Source: Janibacter indicus
Lineage (GTDB): Bacteria > Actinomycetota > Actinomycetes > Actinomycetales > Dermatophilaceae
Assembly: GCF_900176385.1 (NCBI RefSeq)
Contig: NZ_FWXN01000010.1
Location: 1-64,000, forward strand
Direction of reading: 5' to 3'
Length of the DNA stretch: 64,000 bases
Part shown: one piece after another, positions 18,686 through 26,150 of the stretch
How positions within the stretch are numbered: the stretch's first letter is position 1
Layout: each line of letters opens with the position of its first letter
Program-made: the position numbers and the translations under genes
Notes under the pieces: generated by a model
What the model saw: the letters and a program-made list of their open reading frames with translations, nothing else
What the model was told of the DNA's origin: nothing
Database searches by the model: none

Positions 18686-18700
18686 GATTGTTCAACAATC
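18686..18700. promoter_or_regulatory. GntR operator in the pxp divergent region
   Basis: GATTGTTCAACAATC is a perfect 7-bp inverted repeat around a single C, with the TTGT-N3-ACAA core (TTGTTCAACAA) typical of FadR-type GntR operators. It lies between the divergent NRAMP/pxp operon and the GntR gene. Confidence 0.7.
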
Positions 18701-18757
18701 CTGCAATACCCTTATCGGCTAGAGTCGCGGCAGGCCGGTGACGAAGGGGTGAGCGGG

Positions 18758-19438
18758 ATGGCGGACGACTGGGTCGCGGCGCTGGAGGCGCAGCGCGAGC
18801 AGATGGGGCGCGCGAGCGCGACCGACAAGGTGGCCGATGCGCTGCGCACCCGCATCATCGAGGGCGATCTGCGCCCGGGGGTGCGGTTGTCGGAGGAGCG
18901 CATCGGGCGAGCGCTCGGCGTCTCGCGCAACACCCTTCGCGAGGCCTTCCACCTGCTCGGCCACGAGGGACTCGTCGTCCGCGAGTTCAACCGCGGCGTC
19001 TTCGTCCGCTCGCTGGGGGCCACTGACGTGCGTGACCTCTACGCCTTCCGCCGGGTCCTCGAGACCGCTGCCGTCCGACGCCTGGCCGAGCGGGGCGGCG
19101 ACCTGACCGGCGTCCGTGCCGCCGTGGACGAAGGGGGGCGCGCCGCGGCCGACGGCGACTGGCGGGCGCTGGGCTCGGCCAACATGCACTTCCATGCCGA
19201 GCTCACCGCGCTGGCGGGGATCCGCCGGCTCGACGACGCGATGCGACAGGTCCTCGCGCAGATGCGGCTGGTCTTCGCGGCGATGGACGACCCCCGCACC
19301 TTCCACCAGCCCTACCTCGCTCACAACCGTGAGCTCGTCGAGCTCCTCGACGCCGGCCGCTGGGCCGAGGCGGAGGAGTCGCTGCTCGCCTACCTCGAGA
19401 CGGCCGAGAGCCAGCTGCTCACGGCTCTGGCCGCCTGA
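18758..19438 (+). CDS. GntR family regulator (FadR type)
   Basis: 226 residues: winged helix about residues 18-85 (ALRTRIIEGDLRPGVRLSEE, then RALGVSRNTLREAFHLL) and a C-terminal all-helical FCD domain with the metal/ligand residues expected around MHFHAELTALAG and HNRELVELL. Divergent from the NRAMP-pxpABC-DUF1445 operon with a perfect GntR dyad between, so it probably represses 5-oxoproline catabolism. ATG 18758 was chosen; GTG 18749, right behind GAAGGG, is possible. In Bacillus the equivalent KipR is an IclR-type protein, so the regulator has been swapped. Confidence 0.9.
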   Translation: MADDWVAALEAQREQMGRASATDKVADALRTRIIEGDLRPGVRLSEERIGRALGVSRNTLREAFHLLGHEGLVVREFNRGVFVRSLGATDVRDLYAFRRVLETAAVRRLAERGGDLTGVRAAVDEGGRAAADGDWRALGSANMHFHAELTALAGIRRLDDAMRQVLAQMRLVFAAMDDPRTFHQPYLAHNRELVELLDAGRWAEAEESLLAYLETAESQLLTALAA

Positions 19439-19453
19439 GGTAGAGCGAGCAGG

Positions 19454-20734
19454 TCAGGCCGGCTGCGCCCCGGCGGCCTTGGCGGCCCGGCTGCGCATCG
19501 CGAGGACGCCGCCCCCGGCGAGCGCCGAGACGAGCGAGCCCAGGAGCACGCCGATCTTGACGTGCTCTTCGGCGACACTCGCAGCGCCGTAGGCGAGCTC
19601 GCCGACGAGGAGCGAGACGGTGAAGCCGACGCCGGCGACAAAACCCATGCCGATGATGTCCGGCCAGCGCAGCGAGTCGTCGAGCTGGAAGGCCGGCAGG
19701 CGGCTCAACAGGAAGGCCGTGGCGGTGATCCCGATCGGCTTGCCGAGGAAGAGGCCGGCGATGATGCCGAGGGTGATCGGGTCCTGCATGGCGGTGCGGA
19801 AGCCCTCGAGCCCGCCGACGGTGACGCCTGCCGAGAAGAAGGCGAAGACCGGGACGGCGACGAGGGTGGTGAAGACTCCCCACTGGTCGGCCAAGTAGGC
19901 GGTCAGTCCGTCGTAGATGGGGGTGCCGTCCTCGTCGGTCGAGCTCTGCACCCGGGCGCGCTCAGTCGCCACGACGGGGACGGTGAAGCCCAAGAGTACG
20001 CCGGCGACGGTGGCGTGGATCCCCGACGCATGGACGAGCGCCCAGGTCAGGACGCCGAGCGGCGCGAGCACCCACCAGGTGATGACGCCGCGCTGGACGA
20101 GGACCGCGAAGGCCGCAAGGGGCACGAGGGCGAGCAGGAGCCACTGCAGCTGCAGGCCCTGCGTGTAGACCACGGCGATGATCGTGATGGCGATGAGGTC
20201 GTCGACGATCGCGAGGGTGAGCAGGAAGACGCGCAGCGCTGGGGGCAGGTACCGCCCGACGACGGCCAGGACCGCGACGGCGAAGGCGATGTCCGTTGCG
20301 GTCGGGATGGCCCACCCGCGCAGCGCTCCCTCCGAGTCGGACGAGATGGCGATGCCGGCGAAGACCAGGGCCGGCACGGCGACGCCGCCGAAGGCCGCGG
20401 CGATGGGTAGCGCCGCTTGCCGCGGGTCGCGCAGCTTGCCGGCGACGAACTCCTCCTTGAGCTCGAGGCCGACGACGAAGAAGAAGATCGCGAGCAACCC
20501 GTCGGCCGCCCACTCGCCGATCGTCAGGTCGAGGTGAAGGGCGTGCGGGCCGACGGTGAAGTCGCGGACCGCGGTGTAGATATCAGCGGCGGGAGTATTG
20601 GCCAGAAGGAGGGCGACGACGGTCGCGCCGAGCAGGAGCGCTCCGCCGACGGCGTCGCTCTGCGCCGTGGCGTGCACGCCGCGCCACAGCTCGTGGGGAG
20701 CCAGACGGCTCGTGGTTCGGGGGGTCTGGGACAT
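19454..20734 (-). CDS. nhaA: NhaA Na+/H+ antiporter
   Basis: 426 residues with about 12 membrane segments. The ion-binding aspartate pair is present in LAIVDDLIAI, and FFFVVGLELKEEF and PTATDIAFA are NhaA signatures. It exports sodium in exchange for protons under salt or alkaline stress, in keeping with the ectoine and betaine genes of the window. It converges on the GntR gene with only 15 nt between stops. Confidence 0.95.
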   Translation of the reverse strand: MSQTPRTTSRLAPHELWRGVHATAQSDAVGGALLLGATVVALLLANTPAADIYTAVRDFTVGPHALHLDLTIGEWAADGLLAIFFFVVGLELKEEFVAGKLRDPRQAALPIAAAFGGVAVPALVFAGIAISSDSEGALRGWAIPTATDIAFAVAVLAVVGRYLPPALRVFLLTLAIVDDLIAITIIAVVYTQGLQLQWLLLALVPLAAFAVLVQRGVITWWVLAPLGVLTWALVHASGIHATVAGVLLGFTVPVVATERARVQSSTDEDGTPIYDGLTAYLADQWGVFTTLVAVPVFAFFSAGVTVGGLEGFRTAMQDPITLGIIAGLFLGKPIGITATAFLLSRLPAFQLDDSLRWPDIIGMGFVAGVGFTVSLLVGELAYGAASVAEEHVKIGVLLGSLVSALAGGGVLAMRSRAAKAAGAQPA

Positions 20735-20787
20735 GCGTGACGACCTGTCTTGCGAGGGGAGGGGGGCTGGTGGCGACGTGTGGCACG

Positions 20788-20958
20788 TCAGCCGCTCGGC
20801 GGCGGGCAGCCGGCGATCTCCCCGTGGGCGTTGGTGCCCCAGGTGCTGATCCAGCCGTTGGTCCCGGGGTGGCGCACCGTGCGCATGTGCGCGCGCATGC
20901 GCGCCGCCTCCGCGAGGAGGCGGGGCTGCGCGGCGGAGCGCGACTCAGGACCGGTCAC
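20788..20958 (-). CDS. Small protein of 56 residues, leaderless (hypothetical)
   Basis: A 56-codon frame from GTG 20958 to TGA 20788-20790. The C-terminal half reads like real protein (RTVRHPGTNGWISTWGTNAH, ending GEIAGCPPPSG), and a TAGACT -10-like box ends exactly 6 nt before the GTG, the same arrangement seen before other genes here. No signal peptide or transmembrane segment is evident; the N-terminal half is helical and arginine-rich. It lies 53 nt upstream of nhaA on the same strand and might share its transcript. No family recognised. Confidence 0.5.
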   Translation of the reverse strand: MTGPESRSAAQPRLLAEAARMRAHMRTVRHPGTNGWISTWGTNAHGEIAGCPPPSG

Positions 20959-21142
20959 AGGGAGAGTCTAGAGATCGACGAAGAGAGGTGATCGGCGGAC
21001 TCGCCGCGGTCACCTCCCTTCGTGCTCCGGTCGTGGCTCCGCGACCGCCGGCGGTCTCCTTGACGAAGAGCATCGCGATCATGCCGATGACGCAGGCGCC
21101 CATCATGTAGGCGGCCGGGAACTCGAGGAAGCCGGTGCCCAA
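20945..21142 (-). pseudogene. C-terminal remnant of an MFS transporter
   Basis: The minus-strand frame contains a terminal membrane helix and tail (LEFPAAYMMGACVIGMIAML then FVKETAGG) typical of MFS metabolite permeases. Everything upstream is missing: beyond about 21142 the sequence in this frame is antisense to the amidotransferase remnant. A neighbouring frame (NWNDLPQEFRVLKTGVQVLG) may hold a few more residues after a frameshift. The last part of the frame, after about 20990, looks like read-through. Confidence 0.5.
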
Positions 21143-21431
21143 GCACCTGCACCCCGGTCTTCAGGACCCGGAACTCCTGCGGCAGGTCGTTCCAGTTGGG
21201 GCGCCGGTCGCGGCGATCTGCCACGCCATCTGGATGCTCGTGGAGGCGGACGCGGTCCGCGACCGCACGCTCACGTCGTGGCCGAGCCTGCAGACCGACG
21301 TGCGCAATGCCGGCGGGACGTGGGTGGACCCGGAGGTGGTCACCGACGGCTCGCTCGTGACGAGCCGAAAGCCTGACGACCTGCCGGCCTTCAACGCCGC
21401 GATGCTCGACGTGCTGGGTGCCGTCGGCTGA
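21135..21431 (+). pseudogene. DJ-1/PfpI-type amidotransferase-like protein, 5'-truncated
   Basis: The plus frame carries the second half of a PfpI/DJ-1 protein: nucleophile elbow GAPVAAICHAIWMLVEA followed by RTLTSWPSLQTDVRNAGG and a tail ending DDLPAFNAAMLDVLG. The N-terminal half, about 80-100 residues in intact relatives, is absent; codons before about 21200 do not fit the family. It meets the MFS remnant head to head at about 21135-21142, so one rearrangement appears to have removed the front half of both. Confidence 0.6.
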
Positions 21432-21589
21432 GCGGTCACCGCGCCCCCTCGGTCGGGTCGGCGTGCGGTCCGGCGGTGGAGTGGTGCATGCTGCCCATCT
21501 ACCCCACCGCAGGTGGATCATGCCGCCCGGTGCATGTCACTCGGGGGCGGGGGTAGGACTGTCTGACGTGACCATGAGAGGAGCACACC
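21432..21589. other. Intergenic stretch, no gene seen
   Basis: Separates the amidotransferase remnant from the Rho-N protein gene. It should hold the promoter of the latter; a GGGTAG at about 21552-21557 could be a -10 of a stress sigma factor, but no matching upstream box is convincing. GAGAGGAG before the ATG at 21590 is a good ribosome-binding site. Confidence 0.4.
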
Positions 21590-21859
21590 ATGCCCGAGCG
21601 GACACCAGGCCCGAGCGTCAAGGACGACGAGCTCTACGAGGAGTTGCGCGACGACGGAGCGAGCAAGGAGAAGGCGGCGAGGATCGCCAACGCCGCGGCC
21701 AACAGCTCACGCTCAGAGGTCGGGCGCCGCGGTGGCGAGTCCGGGTCGTACGACGACTGGAGCGTCGACGAGCTGCGCGAGCGCGCCAGAGAGCTCGAGA
21801 TCGAGGGGCGGTCGTCGATGGACAAGGCTGAGCTCATCGACGCCCTGCGTCACCACTGA
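21590..21859 (+). CDS. Small Rho-N-domain (SAP-like) protein
   Basis: 89 residues. N-terminal half resembles a short actinobacterial stress protein (VKDDELYEELRDDGASKEKA), followed by a C-terminal Rho-N/SAP-like helix-extended-helix (WSVDELRERARELEIEGRSS then MDKAELIDALR), a module that binds nucleic acid or proteins. Very hydrophilic, cytoplasmic. Strong ribosome-binding site, own terminator just downstream. Function unknown. Confidence 0.8.
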   Translation: MPERTPGPSVKDDELYEELRDDGASKEKAARIANAAANSSRSEVGRRGGESGSYDDWSVDELRERARELEIEGRSSMDKAELIDALRHH

Positions 21860-21881
21860 TCCCGTCCTCGTCGGGAGAGCG

Positions 21882-21917
21882 CGAAGGGGGCGGACCACAC
21901 CGGGTCCGCCCCCTTCG
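21882..21917. terminator. Bidirectional GC-rich hairpin between Rho-N gene and ectC
   Basis: Perfect 15-bp stem (21882-21896 with 21903-21917) and 6-nt loop, lying between converging genes. Both ends are the CGAAGGGGG / CCCCCTTCG word. No U-tract, as is common in actinobacteria. Confidence 0.75.
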
Positions 21918-21939
21918 TCGGCCGGGGCCGGGGGAGTGC

Positions 21940-22329
21940 TCAGTCCTCGGTGAGGACCGGGTACACGCCGTTTTCGTCGTGGACCTCACGACCGGTGACC
22001 GGCGGGTTGAAGACGCACGCGCAGTGGATGTCCTCCTCAACGGTCACGGTGTGCTTGTCCGCGTCGTCGAGCATGTACATCACGCCGGGCTCGAGGACGT
22101 ACTCCTCGCCGGTGTCGCGGTCGAGCAGCGTGCCCTTGCCCTGGTAGACGTACACGGCCTCGACGTGGTTCGCGTACCAGAACTCCGAGGACGTCCCCGC
22201 CTTGAGGATCGTGATGTGGAAGCTGAAGCCGACCTTGTCCTTGGCGAGCACCATGCGGCGGCTCTGCCAGTTGCCGTGGGTGACGTCGTACTCGGTGCCG
22301 TCGAGGTCGTTGACGTTGAGGACCTTCAT
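21940..22329 (-). CDS. ectC: L-ectoine synthase
   Basis: Cupin enzyme that closes N-gamma-acetyl-diaminobutyrate to ectoine. 129 residues, usual length, with the family start MKVLNVNDLDGTEYDV and the segments YANHVEAVYVYQGKG and HCACVFNPPVTGREVHD. Third gene of ectABC, 46 nt after ectB. No ectD (hydroxylase) follows, so this locus makes ectoine but not hydroxyectoine. Confidence 0.97.
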   Translation of the reverse strand: MKVLNVNDLDGTEYDVTHGNWQSRRMVLAKDKVGFSFHITILKAGTSSEFWYANHVEAVYVYQGKGTLLDRDTGEEYVLEPGVMYMLDDADKHTVTVEEDIHCACVFNPPVTGREVHDENGVYPVLTED

Positions 22330-22375
22330 GCGGATCTCCTTGTCTCGTGGTGCAGTTCGGTGGGGCGAAGGGGGA

Positions 22376-23656
22376 TCAGGCGCCGGTGCGAGCCGGTGCC
22401 CCGAGGACCTCGCGGGCGGCGTCCTCGAGCTGGTCGAGGCCGGCGGCCATCTCCTCCTCGGTGATCGTCAGGGGCGGCATGACCTTGACCGCCTCGCTGT
22501 CGGGACCCGAGGTCTCGACGAGGAGCTTGCGCGCGAAGGCGGCCTTGGCGATCTTCTCGGCGACCTCGTGGTCGGCGAAGGCGACGCCGGCCAGCAGACC
22601 GCGGCCGCGGACCTCGCTGCCCTCGGCGAGGCCGGCGAGGACCTTGAGCCGCTCACGCAGCTGGGCGGCGCGGTCGGCGATGTTGCGCTCCAGGGCGTCG
22701 TCGGTCCAATAGGTGCGCAGCGCCTTGGTCGCGGTGACGAAGGCCGGGTTGTGCCCGCGGAAGGTGCCGTTGTGCTCGCCGGGCTCCCAGTCGTCGACCT
22801 CGGGCTTCATCAGTGTCAGCGCCATCGGCAGACCGTAGCCGGAGATGGACTTGCTCAGCGTGATGATGTCGGGGTCGAGACCGAAGGGCTCGAAGGAGAA
22901 GAAGGTGCCGGTGCGGCCGCAGCCGGCCTGCACGTCGTCGATGATCAGCAGGACGCCGTGCTCCTTGCACAGGGCCTCGAGCTCCTTGAGCCACTCGCCG
23001 CGGGCGGCGTTGAGGCCGCCCTCGCCCTGAACCGTCTCGACGATGACTGCGGCGGGCAGGTTGTGGCCCGAGCCGCTGTCGGCCCAGATGCGCTTGAGCC
23101 AGGCGAAGTCGGAGGTCTCGCCGACGATGTAGTCGTCGTAGGGGGCCGAGGTCGCGTGGTAGAGCGGCGTGCCGGCACCGGCGCGCTTGAAGGCATTGCC
23201 CGTGACGGCGAGCGAGCCGAGCGTCATGCCGTGGAAGGCATTGGTGAAGGAGACGATCTCCTCGCGGCCGGTGACCTTGCGCGCGGTCTTGAGCGCGGTC
23301 TCGACGGCATTGGTGCCGGTCGGCCCGGGGAACTGGATCTTGTGGGTCAGGCCTCGCGGCTCGAGGATGACCTCGGTGAAGGTCTCGAGGAAGTCGCGCT
23401 TGGCCTTGGTGTGCATGTCCATCGAGTGCGTCACGCCGTCGCGGGAGACGTAGTCGAGGAGCGCCTCCTTGAGCACGTCGTTGTTGTGCCCGTAGTTGAG
23501 CGCGCCGGCACCGGAGAAGAAGTCGGTGTAGACCTCGCCGTCCTCGGTCGTCTGGTGCACGCCCTTGGCCGTGTCGAAGACGACGGGCCAGTTGCGGCAG
23601 TAGGAACGCACCTCGGACTCGCGCTGGGTGAAGATCTCGGTGGCGGGGTTGGTCAT
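22376..23656 (-). CDS. ectB: Diaminobutyrate-2-oxoglutarate transaminase
   Basis: Class III PLP aminotransferase making L-2,4-diaminobutyrate from aspartate semialdehyde. 426 residues; hallmark segments include DFFSGAGALNYGHNN, FTNAFHGMTLGSLAVTGN, DDVQAGCGRTGTFFSFE and the PLP lysine in TLSKSISGYGLP. Middle gene of ectABC, 52 nt after ectA. Confidence 0.97.
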   Translation of the reverse strand: MTNPATEIFTQRESEVRSYCRNWPVVFDTAKGVHQTTEDGEVYTDFFSGAGALNYGHNNDVLKEALLDYVSRDGVTHSMDMHTKAKRDFLETFTEVILEPRGLTHKIQFPGPTGTNAVETALKTARKVTGREEIVSFTNAFHGMTLGSLAVTGNAFKRAGAGTPLYHATSAPYDDYIVGETSDFAWLKRIWADSGSGHNLPAAVIVETVQGEGGLNAARGEWLKELEALCKEHGVLLIIDDVQAGCGRTGTFFSFEPFGLDPDIITLSKSISGYGLPMALTLMKPEVDDWEPGEHNGTFRGHNPAFVTATKALRTYWTDDALERNIADRAAQLRERLKVLAGLAEGSEVRGRGLLAGVAFADHEVAEKIAKAAFARKLLVETSGPDSEAVKVMPPLTITEEEMAAGLDQLEDAAREVLGAPARTGA

Positions 23657-23708
23657 GTCAGGTCCTTTGGTCGAAGGGGGACTGGGGCTCAGCTGTCGTG
23701 GGGCCGGG

Positions 23709-24224
23709 TCAGAACGGTCCGATGCGGTGCAGCACCTCCGGGTCGTGCCCTTCGTCGGGGAAGTGGGCCTTCACGAAGAGGTCGGTCTCCTCGTGCTGGG
23801 CGTCACGGGTGCGGGCGAAGCGGGCGAACAGCGCGCGCGAGGCCTCGTTGTCGTCCGTGATGGTCGTCTCGAGCATCGTCACGCCGGGGACCTCGGCTGC
23901 CAGGTGGTCGAGCATCCGCCCGGCGAGGCCGTGGCCCCGCTGGTCGGCGTCGACGGCCACCTGCCAAACCATCAGGGTGCCGGGGGAGTCGGGGCGGACG
24001 TATCCGCTGACGAAGCCGACGACCGCGCCGTCGCGCTCGGCCACGACGCTGGTCGCGGCGAAGTCCCGCGCCCACAGCAGGTAGGCATAGGAGGAGTTGA
24101 GGTCGAGCGTCTGGGAGTCCCGCGCCACGCGCCACATCGCGCCACCGTCCTCGAGGGTCGGTCGGCGCAGCACGAAGGGGGACTGCTGGTCGGTCGGGAG
24201 GGTCGTCTCGTCGTCAGCGGTCAC
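23709..24224 (-). CDS. ectA: L-2,4-diaminobutyrate N-gamma-acetyltransferase
   Basis: GNAT enzyme acetylating diaminobutyrate, second step of ectoine synthesis. 171 residues from GTG 24224; family marks are PFVLRRPTLEDGGAMWRVA, LDLNSSYAYLLWARDFA and the acetyl-CoA loop VDADQRGHGLAGRML. GTG 24224 was preferred over TTG 24233 because a TAAGTT -10 box ends 7 nt before it, consistent with a leaderless message. First gene of ectABC. Confidence 0.95.
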   Translation of the reverse strand: MTADDETTLPTDQQSPFVLRRPTLEDGGAMWRVARDSQTLDLNSSYAYLLWARDFAATSVVAERDGAVVGFVSGYVRPDSPGTLMVWQVAVDADQRGHGLAGRMLDHLAAEVPGVTMLETTITDDNEASRALFARFARTRDAQHEETDLFVKAHFPDEGHDPEVLHRIGPF

Positions 24225-24231
24225 CTGTTTC

Positions 24232-24259
24232 AACTTAACGTGACCTGCCGACAGATCAA
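24232..24259 (-). promoter_or_regulatory. Promoter of ectABC
   Basis: Minus strand: -35 TTGATC (24259-24254), 16-nt spacer, -10 TAAGTT (24237-24232), then 7 nt to the ectA GTG. The spacing places the transcript start at or next to the start codon. The region is noticeably AT-rich relative to its surroundings. Confidence 0.65.
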
Positions 24260-24375
24260 ATCAGGGTTCTGCCCGAGTCCCGAATTACGTTGTGCTGCAA
24301 CGATATTCGTCCAATCGTGATCCGGGCCACCTCGTGACCTTCGCGAAGGGAGCGTGGCCGGGCCCCTCCCTTCGG

Positions 24376-25503
24376 TCACTGGAGGCTGGCCGCGATCCGC
24401 AGCACGGCCTCCTCGAGGATCTGCGGTGACGTCGCGAAGTTCAGCCGCGCGTGACCCTCGCCGGCGCCGAAGGGGGGTCCGGACATCAGGGCCACCCGGG
24501 CGTCCTGCCGCAGCCGGACCGCAGGGTCGTCCCCGAGGTCCAGCTCGCGCAGGTCGAGCCAGGCCAGGTAGGTCGCCTCGACGGGCCGCCAGCGCACCGA
24601 CGGCAGGTGACGCTCGAGCAGCTGGGCCAGCAGGGTGCGGTTTGCATCGAGGTCGGTGACGAGGTCGACCAGCCACGAGCGGTCCTGCTCGAGGGCCACG
24701 GTGTGCAGCCGGACGGCGAGGTGGCTCGTCGTGTAGCCAAGACCCTCCGGCAGTGCCGCGAGGAGGCCGTCGGCGGCCGTGCCCGCAGCGATGCCGGCCG
24801 CCTTGACCGCGGCGAGGTTCCACCCCTTCGCCGCCGAGATCACTGACAGCCACCCCTGCGCCTCGGGGACCGCCAGAGCGGGGGTGAAGGAGGCGCCCGG
24901 CAGGACCAGCGGAGCATGGACCTCGTCACTGACCACCCGGACGCCGTGGCGGTCGGCGACCTCGGCAACCGTGCGCAGCTCGTCGGCGGTCGGGACCACG
25001 CCCGTCGGGTTGTGCGGGTTGGCGAGCATCAGGGCCCCGCGCCCGTCCCGGGCGAAGGCCTCCTCGAGGGCCGCGGCGTCGAGGCGACCTTCCTCGGTCA
25101 GGGGGACGGTGACGAGACGGCGGCCGAGCTCGGCGACGACCGTGTGGAAGGGCGGGTAGACCGGAACCGTGATGTAGACCGGGTCGCCCGGGTCGGTCAT
25201 CACCGCGAGCGCCGCCTTCATGCCCGACATGACGTCCGCCACCGGGCGCATGCGGCCCGGGTCCACGTCGGCGCCGGACTCGCGGTAGAAGTCCGCGAGT
25301 GCCTCGAGATAGGGCTCGTTGACCGGGTAGCCCAGATCGCCGTCGCGCGTGATCCGGGCGAGCTCGTCGGCGATGCCGGGCGCCGGCAGGACATCCATCT
25401 CGGCGACCCACAGGGGCAGGACGTCCTCGGGATGCAGCCGCCACTTGATGCTCGTGCGGCGCCGGCAGGTGGCTTCGTCGAGGGTGAGCACGCGGCGGTC
25501 CAT
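24376..25503 (-). CDS. MalY/PatB-type PLP C-S lyase or aminotransferase
   Basis: 375-residue fold-type I PLP enzyme of the MalY/PatB group (cystathionine beta-lyase activity in characterised members). Seen: WRLHPEDVLPLWVAEMDV at the N-terminus, ANPHNPTGVV, DEVHAPLVLPG and the PLP lysine in SAAKGWNLA. Cleaves cystathionine or cysteine conjugates to a thiol, pyruvate and ammonia. Divergent from the pgsA-like gene with 41 nt between. No neighbouring sulfur genes, so the substrate is open. Confidence 0.87.
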   Translation of the reverse strand: MDRRVLTLDEATCRRRTSIKWRLHPEDVLPLWVAEMDVLPAPGIADELARITRDGDLGYPVNEPYLEALADFYRESGADVDPGRMRPVADVMSGMKAALAVMTDPGDPVYITVPVYPPFHTVVAELGRRLVTVPLTEEGRLDAAALEEAFARDGRGALMLANPHNPTGVVPTADELRTVAEVADRHGVRVVSDEVHAPLVLPGASFTPALAVPEAQGWLSVISAAKGWNLAAVKAAGIAAGTAADGLLAALPEGLGYTTSHLAVRLHTVALEQDRSWLVDLVTDLDANRTLLAQLLERHLPSVRWRPVEATYLAWLDLRELDLGDDPAVRLRQDARVALMSGPPFGAGEGHARLNFATSPQILEEAVLRIAASLQ

Positions 25504-25544
25504 GGGTCCACTCTGGCATCGACCGCAGCGCCTACGCTGGCGAC

Positions 25545-26150
25545 GTGGGTGCGGTCGAGGAGCGAGAGGGTCCCTGGCGGGTCGACGAGGTCCTCACCCT
25601 GCCCAATGCGCTGTCGGTGCTGCGGCTGCTCGGTGTCCCGCTCTTCCTGTGGGCCATCCTCACCGGGCGCGACGGGCTGGCGCTGATCACGCTCATGGCC
25701 TCGGGCATCACCGACTACCTCGACGGCAAGCTCGCGCGAGCCCTCGGCATGACCTCCCGCGTCGGTGCCCTGCTCGACCCCCTCGCGGACCGGCTCTACA
25801 TCTTCACCACGGTGGTCGCACTCGCCTGGCGCGACGTGATCCCGTGGTGGCTCGTCGTGCTGCTGGTCGCCCGGGACGCCGTGCTGGCCGTGCTGCTGCT
25901 CGTTGCCGGTCGGCAGGTGCGGGCGCAGATCCCGGTCCACTTCGTGGGCAAGGCGGCGACGTTCAACCTCCTGTACGCCTTCCCCCTCCTGCTGCTCGCC
26001 GACGGGCGCGGCACGCTGGCGGACCTCGCCCTCCCACTCGGCTGGGCCTTCGCGTGGTGGGGTGTGTGGCTGTACTGGATCTCGATCGCCATCTACGGTC
26101 TCGAGGTCACCACCGCGCGTCGGACGAGAGGAGCAGCACGTGCGACCTGA
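25545..26150 (+). CDS. CDP-alcohol phosphatidyltransferase family membrane protein (pgsA-like)
   Basis: 201-residue integral membrane enzyme of phospholipid synthesis with the full motif D-x2-DG-x2-AR-x8-G-x3-D-x3-D in DYLDGKLARALGMTSR and VGALLDPLADR, and about five membrane segments. In M. tuberculosis the gene at this place (Rv1822) is pgsA2; phosphatidylglycerophosphate or cardiolipin synthesis is likely. TACGCT ends 6 nt before the GTG start and there is no ribosome-binding site, so the operon transcript is probably leaderless. First gene of the conserved block. Confidence 0.85.
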   Translation: MGAVEEREGPWRVDEVLTLPNALSVLRLLGVPLFLWAILTGRDGLALITLMASGITDYLDGKLARALGMTSRVGALLDPLADRLYIFTTVVALAWRDVIPWWLVVLLVARDAVLAVLLLVAGRQVRAQIPVHFVGKAATFNLLYAFPLLLLADGRGTLADLALPLGWAFAWWGVWLYWISIAIYGLEVTTARRTRGAARAT

